From positions 1 through 64,000 of the forward strand of contig CAIPTY010000046.1 of the NCBI GenBank assembly GCA_903868145.1: a stretch of DNA of 64,000 bases, written 5' to 3'. This stretch comes from an uncultured Desulfuromonadales bacterium (GTDB lineage: Bacteria > Desulfobacterota > Desulfuromonadia > Geobacterales > Pseudopelobacteraceae). This document shows positions 53,111 through 63,421 of the stretch, piece by piece (within the stretch, counting starts at the first letter, position 1; each line of letters starts with the position of its first letter). The position numbers were made by a program, and so were the translations under genes. The notes beneath the pieces are model-generated. The model worked only from the letters and a program-made list of their open reading frames with translations, did not search any database and was not told where the DNA came from.

Positions 53111-54445
53111 CTAATTGTCGAGTATGTCCCTGCCGCGACCGTCCGACAACAGCCGCGCAATGATATCGTGATTCAGCCAGAGGGCAGACGCCGCCGGGTT
53201 CCATGACGCATGGAGCATCAATCGACCGGTGGATTGAAAGACGATCCGCGATAATTCGGCGCATATCAACAGTTTCTGGTCCGTGTGCATACCCATCAGC
53301 TCTGCCGAACTTGCCAGCATCAGCTCGGCCTGCTCGCGGGTGTTGGGCTGCGGCCAGCTGTCATATTCGATAATATCAGACAGAATCGGGGATGACAGGT
53401 AGCTGTCGGCCCGCTTCAGCAGGTGATCGATCGTTTCCCCATCCTTCAGCATCTTCCGGCAGCGTTCAAACAACGGCGCGGAAGCAGCGTCTCCCAGTTC
53501 GCCCCGGATGGCGGTCAGGAGAGGATATAACGAAATTTCAACCCCCAGAAACAGCGCGCTGGAGTTGGTCTGGATCTCGGGACAGTTGAACACCGTCGCC
53601 ACGATCCCCTGTCGCGTGGCATCGGCTGCGATATCCTCCAGGCGCATCTTGGCGATTCCCTGAACATATGGGGTGTAGGATTGCCAGCGGAACTCGCCTC
53701 CTACCAGAACGGCAGTGCCGTGATAGCCGTAGGCGGTGTAGCGCACCAGGCCTCCATCAGCGGAGATGCGGCCGCGCAGGTCGGCGGTTTCTTCTATCAG
53801 ATAGCGGAAGGTATCGGCGGTCACTTCATTGAAACTCGCGTCGCATAACCTGCCGAGTCCGCTGTCCCAGAAGGCGCCCGAGGAGAGATACTTGTCTCCG
53901 GTTCCTTTGAATATCCGATTCAAAAGCGGCATGAAGACCCGCGCCCGGGGAATTCCCCCCGCCATGGAATGGGCAAAAACAACGTTTGCGCCAGCCGGAA
54001 TCAGCGAATCAAGCATCGATGCAACCTGTGAAATCGCGCTGCGGAACCGCGCCGAACCGGCAGCTCGAGCCTGCTGGATGAAATCATCATCAAACGCAAT
54101 CGTATTCCAGTCGTCAGGCCGGGCCTTCTTGAGCTGTTCCGCCACGGACGGCTGTGCGGCCACCGACTCCATGTCAAAACCTGCTTCCAGCGGGATATTG
54201 ATGATCTTTCCGCCCAGCAGCGCCTCACCGTCGGCACATTCGTCGCTGGTGAGAGGTCGCAGGGTGCCGTCCGCATCACGCCTGCCGACCGTTGTACCGA
54301 TCACGGTCATGCCGAGTCGGCGAGCCTCGTCCACCAGGCCGTTTGCGTATCCGCGACCGAAGAGTTCGCCCGTCAGCACCAGCACATCTCCCGATCCGTA
54401 TCCTGCCACTTCGGGCAATTGCTGCATCGGCCGATATTCCGTCAT
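53111..54445 (-). CDS. Rossmann-like protein, possible FabMG-type enoyl reductase
   Basis: A 444-residue protein. An N-terminal nucleotide-binding pattern VLVLTGELFGRGYANGLVDEAR is followed by a region of alpha/beta character. It resembles proteins annotated as FabMG-type enoyl-ACP reductases in Geobacter relatives, but I cannot verify the motifs by eye. An alternative is a generic NAD-dependent oxidoreductase. ATG 54445 follows GGGAGGA. It is divergent from hypE. Confidence 0.5.
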   Translation of the reverse strand: MTEYRPMQQLPEVAGYGSGDVLVLTGELFGRGYANGLVDEARRLGMTVIGTTVGRRDADGTLRPLTSDECADGEALLGGKIINIPLEAGFDMESVAAQPSVAEQLKKARPDDWNTIAFDDDFIQQARAAGSARFRSAISQVASMLDSLIPAGANVVFAHSMAGGIPRARVFMPLLNRIFKGTGDKYLSSGAFWDSGLGRLCDASFNEVTADTFRYLIEETADLRGRISADGGLVRYTAYGYHGTAVLVGGEFRWQSYTPYVQGIAKMRLEDIAADATRQGIVATVFNCPEIQTNSSALFLGVEISLYPLLTAIRGELGDAASAPLFERCRKMLKDGETIDHLLKRADSYLSSPILSDIIEYDSWPQPNTREQAELMLASSAELMGMHTDQKLLICAELSRIVFQSTGRLMLHASWNPAASALWLNHDIIARLLSDGRGRDILDN

Positions 54446-54607
54446 TGATTCCTCCCTACAACGATTCAATCTGTCAAAAAAGTGAGAACTGTTCTTACCA
54501 CGAACCGCCCCGGAATGTGAACAAAAAAACGGTTGCAGAGCACGTGACAAGGTTGTCTGTTCGTGGTATCGTCTCTCCACCCTCGTAAAGGAGCATCATA
54601 TCCGAAG

Positions 54608-55621
54608 ATGAACAGCGAACTCATTCTGCTTGGCCACGGAAGCGGCGGCAGACTCTCACACCAGTTGCTGGATGACCTGATCCTGCCGATCCTGAGCGGT
54701 TCGGCACAGGCGGGCCAGAACGATGCGGCGCTGCTTGAACCGGTCGCCGGGCGTCTTGCCTACACCACCGATTCCTTTGTGGTCGATCCGATCTTCTTTC
54801 CGGGCGGCACCATCGGCAGCCTGGCCGTACACGGCACGGTCAACGACCTGGCCATGATGGGCGCACGACCGCTCTGGCTCAGTGTGGGGCTCATCATCGA
54901 AGAGGGTTTCGGCACAGCCGATCTCCGCACCATCCTCTCCGACATGCGCCGGGCAGCCGATGAGGCAGGAGTCAGCATTGTCACAGGTGACACCAAGGTC
55001 GTGCCGCGCGGCAAGGCGGATAAAATCTTCATCACCACCTCCGGCATCGGCGTCATCGAACACGACATAGCAATCCACGGGGCCAACGCCCGGCCCGGAG
55101 ACGCCATCATCATCAACGGCACCATCGGTGACCACGGCATTGCCGTCATGGCTAGCCGCGAGGGTCTCAAAGTCACCAGCGACATCCTCAGCGATTCAGC
55201 CGCCCTTAACAGCCTGACCGCAGAGATCATTGACGAGGCCGGCGTCTGTCTCCATGTGCTGCGCGACCCCACCCGTGGGGGTGTAGCCACAACCATCAAG
55301 GAAATCGCCCTGCAATCGTCCGTTGCCATCACCCTGCACGAGGAAAATATGCCGGTGAACCCGGCCGTTCGCGGTGTCTGCTCCATCCTGGGGCTGGATC
55401 CGCTCTTCGTGGCCAACGAAGGAAAACTGCTGGCAATCGTTGAGCCATCAGCCGCAGAACGTGTCCTGACCCGCATCAGACGGCATCCTCTGGGGAGACA
55501 TGCGGCAATCATCGGCTGTGTGACCGATGGTGACGCCGGACGGGTCAGCATGAAAACCTCCATCGGCGGCACACGCGCGGTGGAGATGCTTGCGGGCGAA
55601 CAGTTGCCGCGCATCTGCTGA
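54608..55621 (+). CDS. hypE: hydrogenase maturation protein HypE
   Basis: A 337-residue AIR-synthase-like ATPase. The substrate region HGSGGRLSHQLLDDLI, the ATP-binding VTGDTKVVPRGKAD and the C-terminal Cys in PRIC, which is carbamoylated and dehydrated to thiocyanate for NiFe hydrogenase cyanide ligands, are all present. No other hyp genes are in the window. The next gene follows 34 bp downstream. Confidence 0.93.
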   Translation: MNSELILLGHGSGGRLSHQLLDDLILPILSGSAQAGQNDAALLEPVAGRLAYTTDSFVVDPIFFPGGTIGSLAVHGTVNDLAMMGARPLWLSVGLIIEEGFGTADLRTILSDMRRAADEAGVSIVTGDTKVVPRGKADKIFITTSGIGVIEHDIAIHGANARPGDAIIINGTIGDHGIAVMASREGLKVTSDILSDSAALNSLTAEIIDEAGVCLHVLRDPTRGGVATTIKEIALQSSVAITLHEENMPVNPAVRGVCSILGLDPLFVANEGKLLAIVEPSAAERVLTRIRRHPLGRHAAIIGCVTDGDAGRVSMKTSIGGTRAVEMLAGEQLPRIC

Positions 55622-55655
55622 ACCGCCACAGACAGGATACGACAGGAGAAACTAC

Positions 55656-56105
55656 ATGCAGAGAAAAGCCCAGATTGGCGACATCAAGAACATCCAGAAA
55701 CTGCTCACCGCCTACGCGGCCAAGGGTGACATGCTCTCCCGTTCCCTTTCGGAACTGTATGAGTCGCTGCGCGATTATTATGTGGATGTGGACGGGGAGC
55801 GGCTGCTCGGTACTGCAGCGCTGCACATACTCTGGGAGGATCTGGCCGAGGTTCGCTCAGTGGCGGTGGCGGAAGATGCCGGGCGCGCCGGCATCGGGAG
55901 CAGGCTGGTGCAGGCCTGTATTGCGGAGGCGCGAGAACTGGGGTTGAAGCGGGTGTTCTGCCTGACCTACAAGCCTGAATTCTTCAGCAAGCACGGTTTC
56001 CGGCTGGTTGACAAATCCGAACTGCCCCACAAGGTCTGGAGCGACTGCATCAAATGCGTCAAATTTCCCGATTGTGATGAAAATGCCATGACCCTGGATC
56101 TGTAA
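55656..56105 (+). CDS. GNAT acetyltransferase, short N-acetylglutamate synthase-like
   Basis: A 149-residue GNAT. The acetyl-CoA-binding block is AEDAGRAGIGSRLVQACIAEA. The segments LYESLRDYYV, LWEDLAEVRSVAV and LTYKPEFFSKHGFRLVDKSELPHKVWSDC resemble the short, single-domain N-acetylglutamate synthases of Deltaproteobacteria and actinobacteria, which make the first arginine precursor. CAGGAG precedes ATG 55656. It ends 1 bp before the convergent metallo-hydrolase gene. Confidence 0.75.
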   Translation: MQRKAQIGDIKNIQKLLTAYAAKGDMLSRSLSELYESLRDYYVDVDGERLLGTAALHILWEDLAEVRSVAVAEDAGRAGIGSRLVQACIAEARELGLKRVFCLTYKPEFFSKHGFRLVDKSELPHKVWSDCIKCVKFPDCDENAMTLDL

Positions 56106-57572
56106 TCAGCTCCGAAGTTCTGAAAGACCCGCCCGCCGGTCTTCGACGATGATTCCCCGCGAGCCGCGTTCGTCCCGGCTCACCAACTCTACCCGCCCGT
56201 CGGCACGTTCCACGTAATGAGCGGTATCGTCATCGGCCAGTTTGGGGAGGTATTTCCCGCCGATATCCTCGTAGATATCCACTCTGAAGAGCGCGGTTCC
56301 CTTTTCCAGATCCCACAGCCCCCCCAGATTCAGGACACCGTCATTATCATAGACCGTCACCCTTCCCTCCGGATTTCTGTAGCCGACAAAATATTTGCCT
56401 TCCTCCTTGTGGTACACAGCGGCATCCATCGGGCAGAGCCTGTCACCGACCACCTCACAGAGATCATTTTCCCTGATCAGGAACGTTTTTTCAGCCTTGC
56501 TCAAAGGCCACTCCGACGTCATCTTGTCGGGACTGTGGGTAAGCAGCGCCTTATCCTTCCGCAGTGTCGTCCGGTCGAGACAGCGATAATCGGTGTGAAC
56601 GACGCTCTTGCGCGTGGCGATGTCGTGCACCACAAAGGTGTCATCGAACGAGACCAGTGCCTCCCGGTACCGCTCTGCGCTCCAGATGCGCTCGATGTAG
56701 TCGTTGATGTCGCCGTGAATAACCGGGGCGCGGTCAAATTCCTCCCGTGACATGTTCAGGCGCTGCGGCCGTTTTTCCGTCCGGAGGATCTGCCATAATT
56801 CGGTGTCGTGAGCCGTATCGCCGCTGAAAACCAGTGATTCCGACGCAGTCCTGAACCTCAGGCCGATACTCGGGACGCCGTGCCAGACCGGTGCATTGAT
56901 CGCCTCAATCGTATACCCGGACGGGTCGCGGTAGATATTCTGTTCCTCTTCATAAAAGACGGTTGAAGAAAAGGGATAGAACAGTTCCGGTTCGACCCAT
57001 TCGCCGGAGTCCGGATCGCGGAAAAGCATCCGGGGTCTGCCGTTTCGGGAGCTGATCACGATCTTGGCACGGTCGGGGCCGACAAGCGTGCCGTCACGCT
57101 CCACGACCTCCAGCCGTGAGACCGTATCGGGATCCTCGCGGCGTATTATTCTGAATTTGGGACGGGGGCCGAGCAGGCTGAAATCGATATAGTCTTCATA
57201 TCCAAGGTCAACCACGCTTTTTGAATCACTGCTGAGGCTTGTGCAGAGCGCGGGCCCGGAGGCGGCTATGAGCCCTTCGTTTATGGTTTCAGTGGTGCAG
57301 ATCCGCAGCTTGTGCGGGTAATCAGGGGCGTAGAGGCTGAAGAGCGCAAGATCGGTAAACCATCGTTTGTGGTCGTCATGGCAATGGGTGATGATCAAAG
57401 CCTTGATGGCTGTCAGGCCGTGTCCGCCGATCTGCTGGAACAGCGGAGAGCCGCAATCGATCAGAAAGCTGCTCCCCTTGATGGTCACCAGGTAGCCGAT
57501 ACTTTTTCCCATGGTGGAAAACGGCCCGTAATCTCCCAGCACACGGACTGAAATCCCGTCGCTCCCCATCAC
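56106..57572 (-). CDS. metallo-beta-lactamase-fold hydrolase with C-terminal extension
   Basis: A 488-residue protein. The MBL metal motif is THCHDDHK (HxHxDH), preceded by FLIDCGSPL and followed by GDTAHDTELW. A long C-terminal region (from about 330) resembles cyclic-nucleotide-binding or sensory domains, with VVGDRLCPMDAA and YFVGYRNPEG. It overlaps the FecR gene by 4 bp (ATGA). The substrate is unknown. Probably part of the TPS operon. Confidence 0.75.
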   Translation of the reverse strand: MMGSDGISVRVLGDYGPFSTMGKSIGYLVTIKGSSFLIDCGSPLFQQIGGHGLTAIKALIITHCHDDHKRWFTDLALFSLYAPDYPHKLRICTTETINEGLIAASGPALCTSLSSDSKSVVDLGYEDYIDFSLLGPRPKFRIIRREDPDTVSRLEVVERDGTLVGPDRAKIVISSRNGRPRMLFRDPDSGEWVEPELFYPFSSTVFYEEEQNIYRDPSGYTIEAINAPVWHGVPSIGLRFRTASESLVFSGDTAHDTELWQILRTEKRPQRLNMSREEFDRAPVIHGDINDYIERIWSAERYREALVSFDDTFVVHDIATRKSVVHTDYRCLDRTTLRKDKALLTHSPDKMTSEWPLSKAEKTFLIRENDLCEVVGDRLCPMDAAVYHKEEGKYFVGYRNPEGRVTVYDNDGVLNLGGLWDLEKGTALFRVDIYEDIGGKYLPKLADDDTAHYVERADGRVELVSRDERGSRGIIVEDRRAGLSELRS

Positions 57573-58237
57573 CTGATTCCGCAGGATTTGCTGTCCAGCG
57601 CCGGGATATTCATATTCAGCCCCGGAGTTTGCGGAATAACAACGGGAATGGAATTGATGTCCTTCACGTAGACGTACACACCGGTGCCGAACGTCTGCGA
57701 ACCGGCATTGCTGGTCACGACGATGGAACCTTCACGCACAAAGATATAGACACCGTCTGCAAGCCCGTCACAGGAGCCGGCCTGGCAGATTTTCAAGTCA
57801 TACATGGTGCCGCGAACACCGATGGTGGCTGCCTGGGTTTTCATCCGGTAGGCATCGGGATTGCCCCGTTTGCCGACCTGACCGGTCACGGCCCGCAATC
57901 CGCCTTTGAGCAGGTTGAGGCCGGCACTGTCTTCCTTCGGTTTGTCCTTGTCAAAGGCATAGCTCTCCAGCACGAGAGTTGACCCCGGCCGCAGCGTAAC
58001 TTCTGCGCCGTCGATGAACGTTACCCTGCCGTAGGTACGCTTTTCCGTGATGAGCGTATCACCCTCATCCACGGGTGATTTCACCGAAAGCGCACGTTTG
58101 ACACCGGCGGCGCTATGAGCGAACAGCGGGCCGCTCAGGTGCGTGACTGTTCCAACCGTTCTGGCCAGTGCGGGCGCGGCGGTCAATATGAGCAGCATCA
58201 ACGCTGTCGAGAGGATCTGGCACATAGTACGGGTCAT
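57569..58237 (-). CDS. FecR-domain periplasmic protein
   Basis: A 222-residue secreted protein. A signal peptide (residues 1-25) is followed by a FecR domain (VSG-type strand repeats: VTHLSGPLF, GRVTFIDGAEVTLRPGSTL, TIGVRGTMYDLK). FecR domains sense or transduce extracellular signals. A single Cys near the end lies in SKSCGIR. ATG 58237 sits after GGAGG; upstream ATGs are too close to it. Between TpsA (26 bp upstream) and the MBL gene, so co-transcribed. Confidence 0.82.
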   Translation of the reverse strand: MTRTMCQILSTALMLLILTAAPALARTVGTVTHLSGPLFAHSAAGVKRALSVKSPVDEGDTLITEKRTYGRVTFIDGAEVTLRPGSTLVLESYAFDKDKPKEDSAGLNLLKGGLRAVTGQVGKRGNPDAYRMKTQAATIGVRGTMYDLKICQAGSCDGLADGVYIFVREGSIVVTSNAGSQTFGTGVYVYVKDINSIPVVIPQTPGLNMNIPALDSKSCGIR

Positions 58238-58263
58238 CATTGCCTCCATGGTTATTCGATCAA

Positions 58264-61200
58264 TCAGTTGCAGTACTGCCTGGAATCCTCACCACTCTTG
58301 TTCTTCATCTCCTCGGCTTCTTTTGCCAACCTGAGCTTTTCCTTGTCCCTGTCTTCCTCTGCCTGGGATTTGGGCAGGGTAGTGGGATCACTGGCATCTG
58401 TCGGCACGACGGCGATATTGATCCCCTGAACAACCGCTGAATCGGTCAAAATGATTGTGTCGGTGGTTATTGTCGGTGGCACCACGGGTGTTGTCGGTGG
58501 CACTACGGGAGTGGTCGAAGAATTCAGATTTGCCTTCCGGGTGATTGAACCGGTGGATGATGAGATCGCCGCGTTCTCCACGATGCCGTCTCCCGCTGAC
58601 AGGGTGATATCCCCGTTGGCCGTGACCGGGCCGTTGATGGTCAGGATATCACCGGCGCCCGGGGTGCCGCTGGAACCCGCAGTCAGCGTGACCTTGCCGC
58701 CGGTCGCCGTGACCCCGCCGGTGCCGATGGTAAGCGGGCTGTGGGCATTGATGGATACATCGATGCCGGAATGAGTATTATTCGGGGAAGCGGGCGTCGT
58801 GACCGCGCCGTAGTTGTCGAAGATGATGCTGCCAAGCGGGCTTCCGGCCAGGGAGGTCAGGGTCAGCGCACCGGGAGCTGCGGTAGTGTTGTTGACTATT
58901 ACGATGTCGCCGCTGGTGGAGTCGGAGGCAGAGAGGGTGCTGACGGCGGTCGTGACGGGAGTGGCGACGGTTCCGATGCCGGTAGACGCCGACAGCGTGG
59001 CCTGTGATCCCTTGATGTTGGTTGAGGTGGACGCATTGGTGATGGCGCCGCCGGTGGATGTCACGGAAACCGTGCCGCCCGGATTGCTGATGCTCCCGAG
59101 GCCGATGTTCCCTGTGGAGGCGAGGGTGAAACCGCCGGCTCCGGCATTCTGCCCGCTGATGGAGCTGATGTTGGTGCCGGTATAATCAACCGTCCCCTTG
59201 ATGGTGTTGGTCAGGTTGACCGTCTGTGCCTGATTGGCGCCGATAAGCGAGATGCCGGAGGTGGCGTTGGCGTTGAGCGTGGCGGCTGCGATCATGCCGC
59301 CGCTTCCCTGTATGATGTTGCCATTGGCGGCAGAAAGATTGACAATCCCGCCCACATTGCCGAATGATGCGCTCCCCAGATCCATGACGCCGGAACCGCC
59401 ACTGCCGGTGGAAAGCGTGACAGTGCTGCTGGTGCCCTGGATCGAACCCATGCCGAAGGTACCGCTGACGCCGGCGAGCGTAATACCGCCGGCGGAGGTG
59501 AGGCTGACCGTCGGAGCACCGGTAAGTGCCCCGATCAGAACCCGCGAACTGCCGTAGGTGCCGAGACTGCCGCCGGTCTCGGTAAAGCCGAGCGCCCCGA
59601 CATTGATGGTGACGTTGGAACCCGTGTCATTGCCGATGGCGGCCGATGAGGAAAATACCGAACTATGATAGGCATTTCCAGAGGGATCTGTTGCGGAACT
59701 CACCACGCTGTTGCCGGCGGTCATGCTCAGGGATGCGGTATCGATCGTCGTTGTGGTGGCTCCGCCCAGAGAAACAGGCGCCATGGTGCTTGCCCCGGTA
59801 CCGGCAGTCAGGGTTATAGCAGCGGCCTTAATGACCTGGGAACCGTCGGATGAGAGGGATGCGCCGTTACCAATCGTGTAATCCTTGAGGGGATTTGTAC
59901 TGGCGCTGGTGCCGGCAATGTTCACGCCGCCCGATGTACCGCCGATGAGAGAGATGCCGGGGCTGTTGCCCGTGGAACTGTAGATCATCTGCTGGGTGCC
60001 GGTACTGTTGTCTATACTTGCGTCATTGCCGTTGCCGAGCGAGCCCCCCACCAGGGCAATGGCGCCGCCACCCTTGAAGTCAATGGTCTGACTGCCGCCA
60101 AAGTTGCCGATACCCGCGAAGTTGTTGCTGGAATAGCCACTGCAGGCAGTGCCGCAATTCGGTGAATAAGCGCCGCCCAGACCATTTCCGGAACCGCCGG
60201 TCAGGGAGAGCGATGCATTATTGCTGAAGGTAATACTCTGATTGCCGGTAACGGGAGTGGCGGAGCCATAGTCTCCGTGACGTATGTACGCAAAGTTGTT
60301 GAAGCTGCCGGTGGTACCCCCGCCAATCAGGCTCAGGCTGCCGCCGATGGTGAATGACTGGTCGCCATACCCCATAATACCGGCAGAGTTGTTGGTACCG
60401 CCGCTCCCCGCCTGCAGCAGCAGGTTGCCGCCGATGGTAAATGCCTGGGTGCCATTGGCAGAAATTCCTGCGGAGTTGTTGGCACCGGTATTCCCCGCCA
60501 GCAGACTCAGGTTGCCGCCGATGCTGAAGGACTGGTTGCCGGTAGATGTTATCGACCGGGGCCCCTGTAGCGTCAGGGAGCCGGGGGTCTGCAACGTAAG
60601 GTTAGTGCTCGAAATGTTGCCGAGGAGACTCATGGTACCGCCGGAGATGAGGGTGACATTACCGGAGGCGTTGATTGCAGGAATAGACAGGGTAGTGATC
60701 TCGGTTGATTTGATAATGAGTTCATTGCTGGTAATGCTCAGCGGCAGGGTCAAGCCTCCCCCTGCGGTGAGGGAAACAATATTGCCGGAAGCGAAAGGTA
60801 CCGTCGAGGGAAGGGTAAGACTCCCGGTCGCATTGAACCTGAAGGGGGCGCTTGCGGTCAGGTAGAACGGATTGATGTTTGCGTTGCCGTTATGAGAGAT
60901 ATTTAAACCGGAAGTGCCCCCTAAAGAGGAAGAACCGATGTAGAAGTTCGTCGTACCGCTGACCGGTATCAGAGGACTGGTGTTGAAAATTGGAGCCGCC
61001 ACGGTTCCAATGCCCCCTGTGGAGTTGCTTTGCAGGTAGATCGTATCCGACTGCATGAGACCGCTGCCCGGCGTCGAGATGTCATAGGCGCCCGCCGCAT
61101 TCAGCGAAACGTTTGCACCCTTGACGGTTCCGCCAATGGCTATAGGGCCACCGCTGGTGGTGGAGATGTTCACTGATGAAGCAACTCCAGTGAGCGAACC

Positions 61201-63321
61201 TTGAATGAGCGAACCTGCACCGGCACTGAAGCTGCCGGCGGATTGGAGACTCACGCTCAAGGGGCTTGTCACGGAGGCACCAGGCGATACCAGCATACCA
61301 CCGACATTATTTCTCACGGAAACGAAACCGTTAGCGCTGACGATACCGTTGATTGCAACGGTTCCTATCGTCATACTGGCTATGTTGTCGTAAAAGGTGA
61401 GCCCTCCACCCAGATTGGCGGACAGGGTGTTAACGACGTTGTTGCCCGTCATGTTGACACCGCTCGACAGGCTTTTAAAACTTGTGTCGCCGATGCTCAG
61501 GGTGTTGGCGGTAATCGCGGCTCCCACTGCCTGTACGGATAAGCCGGCATTCAACAGGACATTTCCGGTGGTAGAGAGAGAGGAACCGGTCCCGAAGGTG
61601 ATGATGCCGGTGCCGGTCGTCACAGCCTGACCGGTCCCATTCCACCCCGCAATCAGGTTGAAAGGGCCACTGCCGCTTACGGAAACACCGGGGGCGACAT
61701 TAATGTTGTTGTTTGCCAGCAGGGTCAGGCTATTGGAACTGGTGAGGGCTGTGCCGGCGTTGATGTTGATATCGCCCGATCCGTAGAAACCGGAAGAATT
61801 TGTCCGTATCTCCAGGCTGCCAAGACCAAGCTGGGTGTTGATGGTGCCCCAGGTGAGGGTGGTAGGGTTGCTGTATATGTTGGAATCGAAAAAGACGCCC
61901 GCACTGAAACCGCCGGTAAAACTATCCACCGAAGCGCCGATGGTGATATCGGACGGGTCGAGCAGCAGGGTGCCTGCCGTTCCGTGGGGTGCCCGCGTAT
62001 CTACGCGCCCCTGGAAGTCGAGATAGGCATGGCCGGAAGTCTCTACGAAGCCGCCATTACCGGAGATGGAACCGCCACGGGCCGAGACGGTGCCGTAGGA
62101 GCGGGTTGCGTCATCTGCCCAGACGATCACCTTGCCGCCGTCGCCACTGTCGATTGCATCAGCCTTTATGGTTGTATCCCTGCCGATGTAGGTGGCCTGG
62201 GCGTTCTGGATGGCCGGGTTTGAGCCCTGGTAATCGCCGCCCACCAGAACGGTGCCGCCACCGGTGCTGCCCGATGCATCGACGCTTGCCGTGTCGATCA
62301 GGCCGACACGGTTGCCAAGGATCTGGATCGTGCCTCCTGTGCCTGCGGTTCCGATTGCCGATACGACTCCGGAAACCATGGTATCGCCGGTCTCGCTCCT
62401 GATGGTGATGTTGCCGCCGTCAGGCCCGTCTGCGGTGGTTCTGCTGCCGGCGGCAAGTGTGGTGCCCTGTGTGGATTTGAAGTAGATGCGGCCGCTCTCG
62501 CCCCGCACAGCGCTGTCGGCATTGACATTTCCCTTCTGCCCGACGATGGCGCCGAACATGGAGATCCTGCCCCCCTGGGCCAGGACGCTTCCCAGGTTGA
62601 CGGCCTGGTCGGCGGGTGCGCTGACCACCACGGCAACTTCCGGTTTGTCGGGATCAACCAGGTGCACGCTCTGTCCGGCGGCCAGGGTGATACTGCCATT
62701 GGGAGCCGTTATGATGCCGCTGTTCTCAACATTGGGGGCGATCAGCCAGACATGGCCCCCGGACGGCGTGGTGATGCTCCCCTGGTTCTTGACGGCGCCT
62801 GCCGAGGGGCTGGCACTGAAGAGGTACCTGCCGCCGAGGTAGTCCGTATTGGTGATGTTCAGGGTGGAGGCCACCAGACCGGCGGCGTCCACACGGGCGC
62901 CCTGGCCGAAGATGATGCCGTTGGGGTTGACCAGAAATATTCGTCCGTTGGACTGGAGGCTGCCCAGGATGTTGGAGGGGTTTACCCCGACTACACGGTT
63001 GAGCACCGAGCTGGTGGAACTCTGCTGTATGAAACGGGTAGCCTCTCCCGCACCGATTGAGAACCCCTGCCAGTTGATGATCGAGTTGGGGGAGTTGGTG
63101 ACCGTAAGCGTGCTACCCTGGGTGGCCATGGAGACAGTGCCGTTCACCACCTGTGATCCGGTTGGAAGAGCCAGGGCTACCGAAGAGACAGCCAGCACGG
63201 CTGCGGCAGCAAGCGAGGCACAGACAACCGGCGGGCAGGCAAGCCTGCCCGAAACGTTCTCGGCAGCCACAACCCAGGCATCCTTGGCCCTGCTCCAGAT
63301 GAGACGATAGGCTTTATTCAT
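58264..63321 (-). CDS. two-partner secretion exoprotein (TpsA, filamentous haemagglutinin type)
   Basis: A 1685-residue exoprotein. The start MNKAYRLIWSRAKDAWVVAA is an extended ESPR-type signal peptide, then a TPS domain (residues about 52-300) with FLVNPNGIIFGQGA and a helical beta-repeat body rich in Gly, Ser, Thr and Asn. A 29-residue tandem repeat is at 60338-60540. The C-terminus ends in SRQYCN with one Cys; HMW1-type TpsA use paired Cys there for anchoring. AAGGAG precedes ATG 63321. The transporter gene lies 100 bp upstream. Its function is adhesion or similar, unproven. Confidence 0.88.
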   Translation of the reverse strand: MNKAYRLIWSRAKDAWVVAAENVSGRLACPPVVCASLAAAAVLAVSSVALALPTGSQVVNGTVSMATQGSTLTVTNSPNSIINWQGFSIGAGEATRFIQQSSTSSVLNRVVGVNPSNILGSLQSNGRIFLVNPNGIIFGQGARVDAAGLVASTLNITNTDYLGGRYLFSASPSAGAVKNQGSITTPSGGHVWLIAPNVENSGIITAPNGSITLAAGQSVHLVDPDKPEVAVVVSAPADQAVNLGSVLAQGGRISMFGAIVGQKGNVNADSAVRGESGRIYFKSTQGTTLAAGSRTTADGPDGGNITIRSETGDTMVSGVVSAIGTAGTGGTIQILGNRVGLIDTASVDASGSTGGGTVLVGGDYQGSNPAIQNAQATYIGRDTTIKADAIDSGDGGKVIVWADDATRSYGTVSARGGSISGNGGFVETSGHAYLDFQGRVDTRAPHGTAGTLLLDPSDITIGASVDSFTGGFSAGVFFDSNIYSNPTTLTWGTINTQLGLGSLEIRTNSSGFYGSGDININAGTALTSSNSLTLLANNNINVAPGVSVSGSGPFNLIAGWNGTGQAVTTGTGIITFGTGSSLSTTGNVLLNAGLSVQAVGAAITANTLSIGDTSFKSLSSGVNMTGNNVVNTLSANLGGGLTFYDNIASMTIGTVAINGIVSANGFVSVRNNVGGMLVSPGASVTSPLSVSLQSAGSFSAGAGSLIQGSLTGVASSVNISTTSGGPIAIGGTVKGANVSLNAAGAYDISTPGSGLMQSDTIYLQSNSTGGIGTVAAPIFNTSPLIPVSGTTNFYIGSSSLGGTSGLNISHNGNANINPFYLTASAPFRFNATGSLTLPSTVPFASGNIVSLTAGGGLTLPLSITSNELIIKSTEITTLSIPAINASGNVTLISGGTMSLLGNISSTNLTLQTPGSLTLQGPRSITSTGNQSFSIGGNLSLLAGNTGANNSAGISANGTQAFTIGGNLLLQAGSGGTNNSAGIMGYGDQSFTIGGSLSLIGGGTTGSFNNFAYIRHGDYGSATPVTGNQSITFSNNASLSLTGGSGNGLGGAYSPNCGTACSGYSSNNFAGIGNFGGSQTIDFKGGGAIALVGGSLGNGNDASIDNSTGTQQMIYSSTGNSPGISLIGGTSGGVNIAGTSASTNPLKDYTIGNGASLSSDGSQVIKAAAITLTAGTGASTMAPVSLGGATTTTIDTASLSMTAGNSVVSSATDPSGNAYHSSVFSSSAAIGNDTGSNVTINVGALGFTETGGSLGTYGSSRVLIGALTGAPTVSLTSAGGITLAGVSGTFGMGSIQGTSSTVTLSTGSGGSGVMDLGSASFGNVGGIVNLSAANGNIIQGSGGMIAAATLNANATSGISLIGANQAQTVNLTNTIKGTVDYTGTNISSISGQNAGAGGFTLASTGNIGLGSISNPGGTVSVTSTGGAITNASTSTNIKGSQATLSASTGIGTVATPVTTAVSTLSASDSTSGDIVIVNNTTAAPGALTLTSLAGSPLGSIIFDNYGAVTTPASPNNTHSGIDVSINAHSPLTIGTGGVTATGGKVTLTAGSSGTPGAGDILTINGPVTANGDITLSAGDGIVENAAISSSTGSITRKANLNSSTTPVVPPTTPVVPPTITTDTIILTDSAVVQGINIAVVPTDASDPTTLPKSQAEEDRDKEKLRLAKEAEEMKNKSGEDSRQYCN
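60338..60540 (-). repeat. tandem 87-bp coding repeats inside tpsA
   Basis: Three imperfect copies start near 60338, 60424 and 60511. They code for about 29 residues each around F(T/S)IGGNL and NNSAGI. They are part of the beta-helix body. Confidence 0.6.
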
Positions 63322-63421
63322 GGTCGTTCTCCTTTTAACCTGGAAAAACAGTACAAATCAAAGAGTTCACAGAAAAAATATACTGAAATTGTACGGGGCC
63401 CTCAGTTTCAAAAGCTTATCG
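63322..63421. other. short tpsB-tpsA intergenic region
   Basis: One hundred bases containing the tpsA ribosome binding site and no obvious terminator, so read-through from tpsB is likely. Confidence 0.5.

Noticed and set aside
60338-60540. CRISPR-like repeats in tpsA
   Set aside because: The repeats are in frame, imperfect, adjacent to each other and coding; there are no spacers.
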